From Nostoc paludosum FACHB-159 (lineage in GTDB: Bacteria; Cyanobacteriota; Cyanobacteriia; Cyanobacteriales; Nostocaceae): DNA of 64,000 nt. The notes below the pieces were generated by a model, which saw nothing but the letters and a program-made list of their open reading frames with translations, ran no database searches and had not been told where the DNA came from. The stretch is taken from the NCBI RefSeq assembly GCF_014698835.1, contig NZ_JACJTU010000003.1:284811-348810 (forward strand). Reading direction: 5' to 3'. The position numbers and the translations under genes are program-made. Below, in pieces: positions 35,601 through 45,700 of this stretch (position 1 is its first letter; each line of letters starts with the position of its first letter).

Positions 35601-36368
35601 TATCTAACTGAAGCTCAAATTTCTGCACGTAGTGAAGGATTGGGTGATGCAGGTAATATCAATATTAATATTAAAGAAAATTACGTTGGCAATGACAGCC
35701 CGATTAGCGCTAGATCTGAACAATCAGGGGGTGGGAATATCAATATTACTGCTAGAAATATTCGCTTGCAGAATGATGCTGACATCCGCACTGATTTATT
35801 AATCGGTGAAGGTAGTGGTGGTAATATTTTCCTGAGCGCTGATACTATCATTGCTTTAGAAGATAGCGATATTCTTGCTTTTGCACCACAAGGTAAAGGT
35901 GGTAATATTACTTTTAACACGCGTGCTTTATTTAGCGATGCTCTATACAATCCTACACTAACATTAGCTGATAGAAATAGTCTTGAATCACTAAATAATA
36001 ATAATCGCTCTGATATTAACGCTACTGGTGCAATTTCTGGTAATATCATCGGCGTGCCCGATATCACCTTTATTCAAAATAGCCTCACAGAATTACAATC
36101 TAATTCCATTGATACTAATGTCTTAATTGCTAATAGTTGCATTGCCCGGAACCCAAAGCAAGAAGGCACTTTTATAATTACAGGTGCGGGTGGTTTACCT
36201 ACTCATCCTGGAGATGCTTCAGGTTCAACTTATTCTACAGGTGATGTACAAAATGTCACTGTTGATAGTGTAAATAGCCAATGGAAAAAAGGCGATCGCA
36301 TTATCGAACCACAAGGAGTATACCGACTAGCAAATGGACAATTGGTGATGAGTCGAGAATGTGATTAG
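32622..36368 (+). CDS. TpsA exoprotein 1, filamentous haemagglutinin N-terminal domain
   Basis: A 1248-residue secreted protein of two-partner secretion. After the signal peptide (ending TLAQS) the TPS domain has SKIIPDNTLGAES, GINIFHSFQEFNI, and the NPNG hallmark LINPNGIIFGQNAELDIGGS. The body is a long beta-helix of imperfect repeats of the type GNAGNISI / GDINI. The C-terminal about 110 residues (GVPDITFIQNSLTELQ, NSCIARNPKQEGTFI, GVYRLANGQLVMSREC) are shared with both other TpsA proteins here. Export would be through the TpsB at 46.6-48.4 kb. Likely surface adhesion or aggregation, inferred from the family. Confidence 0.93.
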   Translation: MIFNKRLLLGFFAFFAGLEFSIFSFKTLAQSKIIPDNTLGAESSRVIPNFNTFPVEVITGGATRGINIFHSFQEFNISAGRGAYFFVPNANIENILARVTGNNRSEILGILGTFGSSQPNLYLINPNGIIFGQNAELDIGGSFVATTANAVQFPGGGEFSLTSTVTRNNSLLSVNPTAFLFNQIANQSINSIENRAYLAVPENKSLILLGGNISPTRESTGEIFMDTGILEAGRIEIGGLNASGTVGLTVDGGNLGLSFSPDAIKTDISLVNQSFVFASGASASGDVVINANNFNLINFSNLFTLTPPNEGNADTKAGDIFINANASVTIAENSTVQNYALGLKNNPHINITGQSLNIEGSYIDIGTAPNNSGTINIQVDDTISLFGKNSNNNFSRIFSTVLLPETNQALSNAIKSSDINIQATNVLLADGARLITDGSEIGNSGNIKITAFNFVNLKDGANISTLNYAKDTTVTGNISISSNWLRLDNNSRIITGNVDNGNAGDINIISRNINLDKSRILSGTAFDSSFANAGNINIETEKIILTNSANITTESNNSQPKENLERGGNINVKASELIEVDTKDPMALADQVTGFFTRIGSTRSSGDITLTTKNLILKDGGAIATGLSNNLGGNTGSINIDASESIQLYSSNPNYPGLISTTVLNSNTISLVNKAGDLTIKTNRLHLAGGLILSANFNRGNAGNISVFANDVLMIDQGNISSGNTNQGNAGDISIFSNNGVFIKNGGIFSSNISEGNAGNISIVSNAKVVLNKDGSISSGTVGQGKAGNISIFGNDAVIIDSGSIFSSTSADGDAGNINIQTRKLDVTNLGVISSGVLQPTEFSLGGKGNAGSIIIDAADAVTISGYDATKNRTSIISTATQAGAIGRGGDIIINTDYFRVGDSGRVDAGTDNSSDGGSITINARVFEAFAGGIISTSTDGSGKAGNITINALNDITLSGINSNTGFFSSILAATTANSSGDGGTISLSANNLYLTEAQISARSEGLGDAGNININIKENYVGNDSPISARSEQSGGGNINITARNIRLQNDADIRTDLLIGEGSGGNIFLSADTIIALEDSDILAFAPQGKGGNITFNTRALFSDALYNPTLTLADRNSLESLNNNNRSDINATGAISGNIIGVPDITFIQNSLTELQSNSIDTNVLIANSCIARNPKQEGTFIITGAGGLPTHPGDASGSTYSTGDVQNVTVDSVNSQWKKGDRIIEPQGVYRLANGQLVMSRECD

Positions 36369-36400
36369 GGCAGGCAAGATGCCTACCCCACAATATTTTA

Positions 36401-36511
36401 GGCGTTGCTGATTGAAAATATGAATTTGTCTCACGCAAAGTCGCAAAGGCGCAAAGGTACAAAGAAAAGGAAAGGTAATTTTGGCATTTCATATTCTGAT
36501 TCAGCAACGCC
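36401..36511. mobile_element. 111-bp MITE, GGCGTTGCTGA family (copy A)
   Basis: The ends GGCGTTGCTGATTGAAAATA and, on the other strand, GGCGTTGCTGAATCAGAATA are imperfect 24-base inverted repeats. The flanking octamers ATATTTTA (36393-36400) and AGATTTTA (36512-36519) differ at one position and look like an aged 8-bp target duplication; the right one includes the stop codon of the M10 protease gene. The interior contains the dispersed CGCAAAGTCGCAAAGGCGCA sequence. Confidence 0.8.
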
Positions 36512-36516
36512 AGATT

Positions 36517-38829
36517 TTAAGCAACAAAAATATCTGCGTTGGTTAGGGACAATCCAGCATTGAGTGTAGCAATTTGGATTTTAGCGATCGCTCCTGTACC
36601 ATCTTGGTCGAAGAACAGAGAACCGTTACCTTTATCATAAAGGAATCTTTGGCTACCTGTAGTTGCTGCCGAACCTAAGAAAAATTGACTAGCAGCGATG
36701 GCAGCACCAGCAACCAACCCGCTGCCAAAAGCAGCCGCAGAGACAGCAATTGTATCATCAACTACGCTAAAGTCTGTAATCTTGTCCATTCCTTCAGTGC
36801 GAGAATTGAATGTAAAGCGATCGCTGCCACTACCACCGGTTAGTGTATCATTCGCAGTACCGCCAACAAGGACATCATTACCAGTACCACCAATTAATGT
36901 ATCGTTACCACCACCGCCAGTTAGGGTATCATTCCCTGTACCTCCATCGAGAAAGTCGTTGCCAACGCTAGCTGTTTGAACTGTAAATTGCAGCGACCAA
37001 CTATTGAGCGTACCACCAAATATAGCTTCGTCATCCGTAATTTCTAGTTTCCATGTACCATTGGGATTTTTATTGTCAAAAGCAGATAGTAGTCCTTCTG
37101 GTTTGAAACTTCCGCTAAAAGGCGCAGTCCCAAGTGTAATTGATGTTGCTGCTTCATCGTCCAATGTCGTGTTAGTAAAATTATCGCCAGTATCGCCGAC
37201 ATCAGTAAACAATTCCACGCGAGTGCCTGTTGGACTAATCAAGAACACATCTAAATCAGAATCCCAGTCGTGGTTAATATTTAAAGTGACGTTAACATCA
37301 ACAATTGATGTCGGTAAACCACTGACATTTAAATTAGATGTAATTTTAGACAAGTCAGGGATATTAACAGCAGAGTTATTGCTAAAGGTTTTAGTTTCGT
37401 TAGTAGTTGTATCGCCAGCTAGACTATCATTGCCAGCACCACCATATAACGTGTCATTGCCAGCGCCGCCATTGAGTTGATTGTTAGCACCGTTACCTGT
37501 AATTGTGTTGTTGAGACTGTTACCAGTGCCGTTGATTGCAGATGTGCCGGTGAGAATCAGATTTTCTATAAAAGCTGCACCCAAGTTAAAGGTGTAGGCA
37601 GATTCAACCGTGTCTGTACCTTCATTAGCGTTTTCGGTGATAGTTATGTAATTATCACTGTTGAATATATAGCGATCGTTGCCAGTGCCGCCATATAAAG
37701 TATTATTGCCAGTACCGCCATTGAGGGTATCATTACCAGCGCCGCCATAAAGGGTGTCATTTCCCGCGCCACCTACAAGACTATCATTTCCAGCTTTGCC
37801 ATCGATGATATCGTTTCCGCCTTCCCCAGACAGATAATTGTTGTATTCATTTCCTGTTAAAGTGTCATTAAAATTACTTCCTATGGCATTTTCAACAACA
37901 CATATACCGCCTTGGGAGTTAGCGATGGTAAATCCACCTTTAACGCCAACAACTTGGCTAATAAAGCCAGCAGCATCAGGATCGTTATTTGCCAGAGTCG
38001 CATTATTCAAGTCGATAATTACTGAATTAGTTGCCCCTTGACCAGATATTGTATCTGTTCCCCCTGCATCCCAAATACAAGACCAATAGGTTCCGGCGCC
38101 ATTAAAAGTTGGCAGCGAATAAACATTATTACCTGTGTTGTATGTCTTGTTGATGCCGTAAAGATATTGGATAGCTGCAATATCAAATGCCATTGGCCCC
38201 GCAGCAAAACCCCAATTTGCATCATACCCAGGAGAATAAGGACTTTGAATATCAACGTAAGACATGACTGTGGTGACAAACTGATTAAGGCCGTAGTCGC
38301 CAAAATCTCCAGAGTTATCAACGCCAGGAAAAATAGAAGAAGTTCCTCCATTATCATGAGGATGAGCTAATCCTAAAGCATGACCAATTTCGTGAACAAA
38401 AGTATAGTAATAATAGCCACCAACTGCAAGGGCAGCATCAGGATTGTATTGGTAAGGTTCCCAGTTAACTAAAACATCTCCTTCTGCAAGAAAATCGAAA
38501 GATTCTCCTGGCGGGTTTGCTAGACCTAGTACGCCATCGCCAAAAAGAGAAGAATCAACAACATGAAAAGTTAACTCAGCTTGAGAATCATTAAAACCAG
38601 AATATTCTAGCTGGAAGTTAGCTACATTTGACCAAGCTTTTATTGCATTAGTATAGGCATTTATTTCAGCATTGTCGAAGAAATAATCCCAAGATTTGTT
38701 ATCAACAAAAGAATAAGTCAGTTTTCTATTGTCGTTTTCAATTTTCCAGCGACTGCCCCATAGTAAACCGTCTATATACACTAAACCAGTTTTAGGAACA
38801 CCAGTAGCAGAACCAACAAAGGTAGACAT
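36517..38829 (-). CDS. RTX-type M10 metalloprotease with P/Homo B domain
   Basis: A 770-residue predicted secreted protease of the serralysin/matrixin-like M10 group. The zinc site is H146-E-I-G-H-A-L-G-L-A-H156. There is no N-terminal signal peptide. Nonapeptide calcium repeats of the GGxGNDTLxGG type occur in two blocks (about 335-385 and 450-475) and again near 655-690. Between them lies a P/Homo B beta-sandwich (residues of about 495-635, LNINHDWDSDLDVFLISPTG). The C-terminal 90 residues (FNSRTEGMDKITDFSVVDDT ... LSLTNADIFVA) match the end of the S8 protease at 53-55 kb and probably hold the type I secretion signal. No type I transporter genes are in the window. Confidence 0.93.
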   Translation of the reverse strand: MSTFVGSATGVPKTGLVYIDGLLWGSRWKIENDNRKLTYSFVDNKSWDYFFDNAEINAYTNAIKAWSNVANFQLEYSGFNDSQAELTFHVVDSSLFGDGVLGLANPPGESFDFLAEGDVLVNWEPYQYNPDAALAVGGYYYYTFVHEIGHALGLAHPHDNGGTSSIFPGVDNSGDFGDYGLNQFVTTVMSYVDIQSPYSPGYDANWGFAAGPMAFDIAAIQYLYGINKTYNTGNNVYSLPTFNGAGTYWSCIWDAGGTDTISGQGATNSVIIDLNNATLANNDPDAAGFISQVVGVKGGFTIANSQGGICVVENAIGSNFNDTLTGNEYNNYLSGEGGNDIIDGKAGNDSLVGGAGNDTLYGGAGNDTLNGGTGNNTLYGGTGNDRYIFNSDNYITITENANEGTDTVESAYTFNLGAAFIENLILTGTSAINGTGNSLNNTITGNGANNQLNGGAGNDTLYGGAGNDSLAGDTTTNETKTFSNNSAVNIPDLSKITSNLNVSGLPTSIVDVNVTLNINHDWDSDLDVFLISPTGTRVELFTDVGDTGDNFTNTTLDDEAATSITLGTAPFSGSFKPEGLLSAFDNKNPNGTWKLEITDDEAIFGGTLNSWSLQFTVQTASVGNDFLDGGTGNDTLTGGGGNDTLIGGTGNDVLVGGTANDTLTGGSGSDRFTFNSRTEGMDKITDFSVVDDTIAVSAAAFGSGLVAGAAIAASQFFLGSAATTGSQRFLYDKGNGSLFFDQDGTGAIAKIQIATLNAGLSLTNADIFVA

Positions 38830-39408
38830 TTGTTTCTCCTTTTCACAATCAAAATGAGATGATTATTTCAGTTTTGGAATAAATATATTTACAGGGAACA
38901 CGAAACAGTTTTGATTTCTGAACTTAATTTTTTGAGTCAGGGAATAAGCAAGAATGCTGAGAAACCGAGGAACAAAATATAGAGTAAGAAAAGTACGAAA
39001 ATTATTCGCTCAGGTTTCATGCAGTGTTATATGCATAATTGTGTATGGCAGATTGCAGAAAAGTGTATTGTAATTTAACTGGTGATATGCAAAAGATTAT
39101 GCATTAGTCTGGATTTCCTGATAAATAGCGATCGCTTCAATATCAAAACTAGTCTGCGGTGCAATCTCTGGTAATATTATTGCTGTGTCTAATACAGCCA
39201 TACTTAATTCTTTTTAAGGAAGAAATTCCCCGATTTATTAAATATGTCAATGGTCTGAGCCTATAAGTTTACATAAATTTAAGACATAGTTAATCAATCT
39301 TATTGAAATTGGCAAAAAACTCTCAAATCCCCCGTTGAAAAGCGGGATTTAGGGGGATATATGACAATTTTGGTTTTGTAGAGAGATGTGTGTACGAGGT
39401 TAAGACGA
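38830..39408. other. Intergenic region between the M10 protease and tpsA2
   Basis: A 579-base divergent spacer. It should contain promoters for both flanking genes, though none is clear. At 39325-39360 a dispersed palindrome occurs (ATCCCCC...GGGGGAT with an inner CCCG/CGGG pairing), just upstream of tpsA2. A 34-codon frame (39097-39201, minus) was not accepted as a gene. Confidence 0.5.
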
Positions 39409-42400
39409 ATGCAATTGAAATTTATAATAAAGATTTCTCAAAAAGCATTACAGACACGGTTTAATTTATTGGGCTGTGTCGGATTACAAATATTATTTTT
39501 TAGTAACTGTGCTTTTGCTCAAAGTAATATTATACCGGATAATACGTTAGGTAGCGATCGCTCCGTTGTTACCCCTCTAGACACCACCAACAACTTACCA
39601 GTTGACTTAATCAATGGTGGTGCAGTTCGAGGAATCAATTTATTTCATAGTTTCCAAGAATTTAATGTTAGCGAAGGACGAGCAGCATACTTCTTAATTA
39701 ATAACTCTGACATTCAAAATGTCTTAACTCGCGTTACAGGTAAAAACCCTTCCGAAATTTTCGGAACTCTGGGTATAATTAGCGATTCTAACCCGAATTT
39801 ATTTCTAATTAATCCCAATGGTATTATCTTCGGCCCCAACGCAACTTTAGATGTGGGTGGTTCATTTGTTGCGACAACCGCTAATGGCGTTAATTTAGGA
39901 CAAACAGGTATATTCAACGCTTCCGAACCTGCCAAAAGTAATTTACTCAGCGTCCAACCTTCAGCATTGTTTTTTAACGCGGTTAACAATCAAGCAGAAA
40001 TTATTAACAATTCTAGGGCTAGTTCGACAGTATTAGGTTCTGTATTGAACGGCAATCCTCAACGTCAAATATCAGGGCTGACGGTACTTGATGGCAAAGA
40101 TTTATCACTGATAGGCGGAAATGTCACTTTAGATGGAGGGTTTATATTTGCTCCTGGTGGACGGGTTGAATTGGCAGGTTTAACAGAACCAGGAATAATT
40201 AATTTAGATACTACGGGTTGGCGTTTTCCTGATAATGTAGCACGAGCAGACGTATCTCTTAAAAATGCAGCTGCTGTTTTTATTGTATCTGGCGATCGAG
40301 GTAGTATTGCTGTTAACGCTCGTAATTTTTCTCTTGATGGTGGTAGCCGTTTGACAGTTCTAAATGAAGGTTTAGGAAATATTAATAGTTCGGCAGGTAA
40401 TATTGAAATTACTGCTACAGATAATGTAACTCTTCAAGGTACAAGTTCTGCTTATAGTACAATTTTTAATGTAATAGAAAATGGTGAAAAGGCTGGAGAT
40501 ATAATTATCAAAGCAGCTAATCTTGAAATTATTGGTGATGCAGCAATTGGGACTTTTACTCTTGAAAAAGGTAATGCTGGAAATATTGATATCCAAGCTA
40601 GAGACAAAGTAACAATTTTGGGAACTGGTGCAACAACTTCAATTAGTAGTTACATTGAAACAGGAGCAGAAGGAAAGGGAGGAAATATTAATATACAGAC
40701 AAAAAGTTTTGTTTTAGATAACGCCCAAGTTGGCGCTAATAGTTTAGGAAATGGCAATGCAGGTAATATTCAAATAAATGCTGCTGAATCTTTTAGCGTT
40801 AAAAATGCCCAAATAGGAAGTAGTAATTTTGGAAAAGGAGATGCGGGAAATCTCACAATAGAAGCAGAAAAAGCGGATATTATATTTGATTCAAGTTTAA
40901 TATCCAGTACTGCGGGGGGGAGTTTATTATCAGAAACCATTACTAGCGGTCAAGCTGGTGATATTTTAATTAAAGGGCGATCGCTTTCTGCAACTAACAA
41001 CATTATTCAAACTAGTACCGTAGGTCAGGGAAACGCCGGAAATATAACTTTAGACATCCAAGACAATGTTTCTTTCACAAATAGTTTTATTTTTGGTGTA
41101 GTTGCTCAGTCAGCTACTGGTCAAGGTGGTAATGTTACTATTAAATCTGGTTCACTTTCTCTAAATGATGGTTCGGAAGTGAATGTCAGCACAGCTGGCA
41201 AAGGGGATGGAGGAAAGATATTTATCAATACGGATTTATTAGAACTTACTAATAATTCGTTCATCGGTTCTAACGCCTTTGGAGAAGGAAATGCCGGTAA
41301 TATAAGTATCGAAGCTAAAGATAAAATCTCAATTTTAGGAAACGATAATGATAGTCAAAGTGGAATAAGTAGTAGCGTTGACCAGTTATCTGTTGGTAAT
41401 GGAGGAGATATCGATTTACAAACAAATTCGCTGTTATTAAATAACGGTATCATTGGCGCGTCTAATTTTGCAGCAGGGAAAGCAGGAAATATCCGCATTA
41501 ATGTCACAGATTTGATTTCTGCAAGCGGTGACTCTCAAATAGGAACTTTTAGCACCGGACAAGGAGATGCAGGAAATATAATTATCGAAGCGAAAAATGC
41601 CCCTGTCTATTTTGATGGAACTTTCGTACAAAGCGTTGCAGCATTTAATTTAGAAGGAGTAGTAGGCGGTGGTAAAGGAGGAGATATCACAATTAAAGCG
41701 CGATCGCTTTCTTTAAGCAACAATGCTTATCTACAAAGCAGCGCTTTCGGACAAGGAAATGGTGGGAATATATTTGTAGAGGTGCAGGATGATATATCGT
41801 TAAGCAACTCTTTCATAGATAGTGGAGTGGTAGATACAGCTACTGGTAAGGGTGGTGATATTAATATTCAGGCTGACTCGCTTTTTTTGACAGACAATTC
41901 TTTTGTAAATAGTAGCAGTACTGGTAAAGGAAATCCAGGTAATATATCTATTAATCTCCGTAATACTTTACGTAGCAATAACAGTACGATAGGCACAGCT
42001 AGCACACAATCTTCAGGTGGTGCTATTAATATTACAGCACAAGATATTCGGCTGCGCGGTGATAGCGATATTCGTACAAATGTTCTGACTGGTGCAGGTG
42101 GTGGTGGCAATATTACGCTTACTGCTGGTACTATTATTGCCTTAGAAGACAGCGACATCTTAGCATTTGCTAGTGATGGTAGAGGCGGCGATATCACTTT
42201 TAACACCCAAGCATTTTTAAGTTCTCCACTGTATCGTCCCCAAGCTCAAACAGGCGATAGAGCAAATTTGAGGACAGAATTAGAGGGTAATAATCGCGCC
42301 GATATCAACGCCAGTGGTGCAATATTTGGTAATATCATTGGTGTCCCCGATATCACCTTTATCCAGAACAGTATCACGGAATTACAAGATAATCCTATTG

Positions 42401-42657
42401 ATAGTAATGCGCTAATTGCTAATAGTTGCATTGCTCGTAGTCCCAAGCAAGAGGGCACTTTTTTCATTACAGGTGTTGGTGGTTTACCTATTCGTCCTGG
42501 TAATGCTTCCGCTTCAAATTATCCTACAGGTAATGTACAAAATATCAGCAATAATAGTGCAACCCATCATTGGGAAAAAGGTGACTCAATCATTGAACCT
42601 CAAGGTATTTATCGGCTAGCAAATGGTCAGTTGATAATGAGCCGAGAATGTCCTTAA
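39409..42657 (+). CDS. TpsA exoprotein 2, filamentous haemagglutinin N-terminal domain
   Basis: A 1082-residue TpsA-type exoprotein. The start at MQLKFIIKIS is chosen because of the GAGG site nine bases upstream. After the signal peptide (ending FAQS) come NIIPDNTLGSDRSV, GINLFHSFQEFNV, LINPNGIIFGPNATLDVGGS, then beta-helical repeats (GNAGNIQI, GDIIIKA) and the common C-terminus (NSCIARSPKQEGTFF ... GIYRLANGQLIMSREC). In the second 150 residues it differs from the other two paralogues (SVQPSALFFNAVNNQAEIIN instead of SVNPTAFLFNQIANQ). tpsA3 follows 117 bases downstream. Confidence 0.93.
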   Translation: MQLKFIIKISQKALQTRFNLLGCVGLQILFFSNCAFAQSNIIPDNTLGSDRSVVTPLDTTNNLPVDLINGGAVRGINLFHSFQEFNVSEGRAAYFLINNSDIQNVLTRVTGKNPSEIFGTLGIISDSNPNLFLINPNGIIFGPNATLDVGGSFVATTANGVNLGQTGIFNASEPAKSNLLSVQPSALFFNAVNNQAEIINNSRASSTVLGSVLNGNPQRQISGLTVLDGKDLSLIGGNVTLDGGFIFAPGGRVELAGLTEPGIINLDTTGWRFPDNVARADVSLKNAAAVFIVSGDRGSIAVNARNFSLDGGSRLTVLNEGLGNINSSAGNIEITATDNVTLQGTSSAYSTIFNVIENGEKAGDIIIKAANLEIIGDAAIGTFTLEKGNAGNIDIQARDKVTILGTGATTSISSYIETGAEGKGGNINIQTKSFVLDNAQVGANSLGNGNAGNIQINAAESFSVKNAQIGSSNFGKGDAGNLTIEAEKADIIFDSSLISSTAGGSLLSETITSGQAGDILIKGRSLSATNNIIQTSTVGQGNAGNITLDIQDNVSFTNSFIFGVVAQSATGQGGNVTIKSGSLSLNDGSEVNVSTAGKGDGGKIFINTDLLELTNNSFIGSNAFGEGNAGNISIEAKDKISILGNDNDSQSGISSSVDQLSVGNGGDIDLQTNSLLLNNGIIGASNFAAGKAGNIRINVTDLISASGDSQIGTFSTGQGDAGNIIIEAKNAPVYFDGTFVQSVAAFNLEGVVGGGKGGDITIKARSLSLSNNAYLQSSAFGQGNGGNIFVEVQDDISLSNSFIDSGVVDTATGKGGDINIQADSLFLTDNSFVNSSSTGKGNPGNISINLRNTLRSNNSTIGTASTQSSGGAINITAQDIRLRGDSDIRTNVLTGAGGGGNITLTAGTIIALEDSDILAFASDGRGGDITFNTQAFLSSPLYRPQAQTGDRANLRTELEGNNRADINASGAIFGNIIGVPDITFIQNSITELQDNPIDSNALIANSCIARSPKQEGTFFITGVGGLPIRPGNASASNYPTGNVQNISNNSATHHWEKGDSIIEPQGIYRLANGQLIMSRECP

Positions 42658-42774
42658 AAACTCAATTCAGTTCAGATAAACTCCAATTCCAAAATCAACT
42701 CCTCTCAATTCCTCTTCTCTGCGTCTCTGCGTGAAATAAATCCATATTTTCAAATAAACTGAGAGATAAAAAAT

Positions 42775-45700
42775 GTGATTAATCAAAATTACTGGAATTA
42801 CTGTTTACCCTTAGGGCTAATTTTAAGTTTTACTTTTACAACAAATACCAGTACCTTAGCTCAAGTAACACCAGACCAAACTTTAGGAACACAAGTTACA
42901 AATAATGGCTCATTTTATTTTATTGAAGGTGGCACAACAGTTAGTAACACAAATCTATTCCACAGTTTCAGCAGTTTTAGTATTCCTAATGGTGGCGCAG
43001 GAATTTTTCTCAATGATGCCAGCATTAGTAATATCTTTGCGCGAGTAACTGGTGGAACCGCCTCTGATATTCAAGGATTTATTCGCACCCAAGGTACTGC
43101 TAATTTATTTTTGATAAATCCCAATGGTATTATCTTTGGAGAAAATGCCCTATTAGATATTCGTGGTTCATTCGTGGCTACCACAGCGAATGCAATTCAA
43201 TTTCCTGGTGGTGCTGAATTTTCTTTAACTTCCCCAGTCACACCACAAAATAATTTACTTAGTGTTAATCCTACAGCATTTTTGTTTAACCAAATTGCGA
43301 ATCAAGGCGCAAACTCAATTGAAAATCGAGGTATTTTAGCAGTACCTACAAATAAAAGTTTAATCTTACTTGGTGGCCGTGTGTCACCTACGCCTGAATC
43401 TACCGGGCAAATCTTAATCGATGGAGGATTTGTTGCAGCAAGAGATGGTAGGGTAGAGATTGGTGGATTAACCGCACCAGGAACAGTAGGACTCAACATT
43501 GATAACAATAAATTCAGCTTGACTTTTCCTGATGGTATACCGAAAACAGATATCTCACTTGTGAATAATTCTGCTGCTTTTAGTTTTGGTACAAGCACAA
43601 GCAATATTGTAGTTAATGCAAATAACCTCAACTTACTAAATTCTAGTAGTATTTATAGTTCTATACCGAGAAATCAGGGTACTACTGAAACTAAAGCAGG
43701 CGATGTTTTCATCAATGCTGATGGAATTATTCGCTTAGAAAATGAAAGTTCTATTGCTAGTATTGGTATTGGAACAGGAAATACAGGAAACGTCAATATT
43801 TCCGCCCAATCACTAGAACTTATTAATGGAAGTTCAATTAATTCCACTACTACAAAAGGTAACGCAGGCGGGGTTAATATCAAAGTTGAAGATACAATTT
43901 CTCTTATTAATAGCCAAATCATCAGTCAGGCTTTTTCAGCAGAATTAACATCTTCTTCAGAGGTAGTCAGTTCGCAACCACGGACTGATGGCAGCAGTAA
44001 TGGTATTAATATACAAGCTCGAAATGTTTTGCTTTCAGATCGTGCTTTGATAACTTCTAGCAACATTTTAGCAGGCAAACCTGGAGATATTAAAATTGAA
44101 GCTTCTGATTCAATTATTTTGAATGATACAGCGATAATATCGTCAATTACTGACGGTAAAGAAAACGCAGGAAATGTATCAATTATTGCTAATCGCTTAA
44201 TTATTAATAATGCTTTCTCGAACATATCAGCAAGTACTTTTGGTAGTGGTGATGCTGGAAATATTGATATTAAAGTAAAAGAACTGAGAATGGACAATAC
44301 GTCTTTTATCTCATCGAATGCATTGAACTCACAGACAAATGGTTCTGTTGGTAATGGAGGAGATATTAGTATTGAAGCAGAACGAGTATTTTTAAAAAAT
44401 GGCGGATTTATAGCTGCTCAATCTGGAGGAGAAGGACAAGGAAAAGTCGGTCGCGGGGGAAATATAACTATTACTGCTAGTGATAGCATAGAAATAGATG
44501 GTACAGAAACAAACGTTTTTGCTACTGGCTTTTTAACCTCAAGCAAAGGTAATGATGCAGGTAATATAACTATTAATACTAAATTTTTACAATTCAGAGG
44601 TGCAGACATAAGCGCTGCAACTTTGGGTGAGGGGAATGGAGGTAATGTCATTATCAATAGTACAGATGGAGTAGTGATTGATGATAGCGTTATCACTAGT
44701 GAGATAAGAGAAGGTGCAGTGGGAAAAGCTGGAGATATTGAGATTAATACACCAAAATTCACCTTAACAAATGGCGGTCAAATTATTGCAGATATTAGCG
44801 AACCAGATGGAAATCTCCCTGGAGGACAAGGCGAGGGCGGAAATGTTCGCATTAATGCCAGCGATGCTGTAATTATTTCTGGACTAGATGCAGATGGGTT
44901 TCCCAGCTTAATATCAGTTACAAGCGACAACGGAAGTATTGGAAAACCAGGAAACATTACAATTAACACAAGTTATTTTCGTTTAGCAGAGAGAGCCGAA
45001 ATCAGTGCTAGTACAAGTAATTTTAGTGATGGAGGTAATATCACCATTAATGCTCGAACATTTGAAGCGTTGAATGGTGGACGAATTCTCAACTCAACTA
45101 GTAGTAGTGGGAATGCTGGTGATATTAATATAAATGCTAAAGATAGTATAACTATTTCTGGTATTAGTGCTGATGGTTATAACGCAGCTATATTTGCAGG
45201 CACAAATGCCGATTCTATTGGTAATGGTGGGACGATATCTTTATTCACAAATAACTTCAATGTAGCTAATGGCGCTGGGGTGACTGTACGTAGCGAGGGA
45301 CAAGGTATTGCAGGCAATATTAATATTATTGCAACAGGAAATTACACTGCAAATAATAGCTTTATCAGCGCCAGGGCTGAACAAGCAGGCGGTGGGAATA
45401 TCAATATTGCTGCGAAAAATATTAGTCTGCGTAATAACAGCGACATCCGCACCGACCTTTCTACAGGTCAGGCAAATGGAGGTAATATTAATCTAAATGC
45501 CAACACTATCATTGCCTTAGAAGATAGTGACATTTTGGCATTTGCACCTGAAGGTCAAGGTGGCAATATTACTTTTAATACTCGTGCTTTATTGACTGCA
45601 CCATTATACAGTCCCGCGCAAACAGCAACTGACAGAAATACTCTTGAGTCATTAGCTAATAGCGATCGCACCGATATCAACGCCAGTGGTGCAATATCTG

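Noticed and set aside
36698..37480. Plus-strand frames opposite the M10 protease RTX repeats (PPVSVSF-type peptides)
   Set aside because: They are the reverse translation of glycine/aspartate calcium-binding repeats.
39097..39201. A 34-codon minus-strand frame starting MAVLDTAIILPEIAPQTSFD
   Set aside because: It reads like a plausible peptide, but it has no ribosome binding site, no recognised family and no leader or core features.
33437..45000. Many 60-160 codon minus-strand frames inside the tpsA genes
   Set aside because: They mirror the repetitive beta-helix sequence (runs of I/L/P/S) and show no start signals or families.
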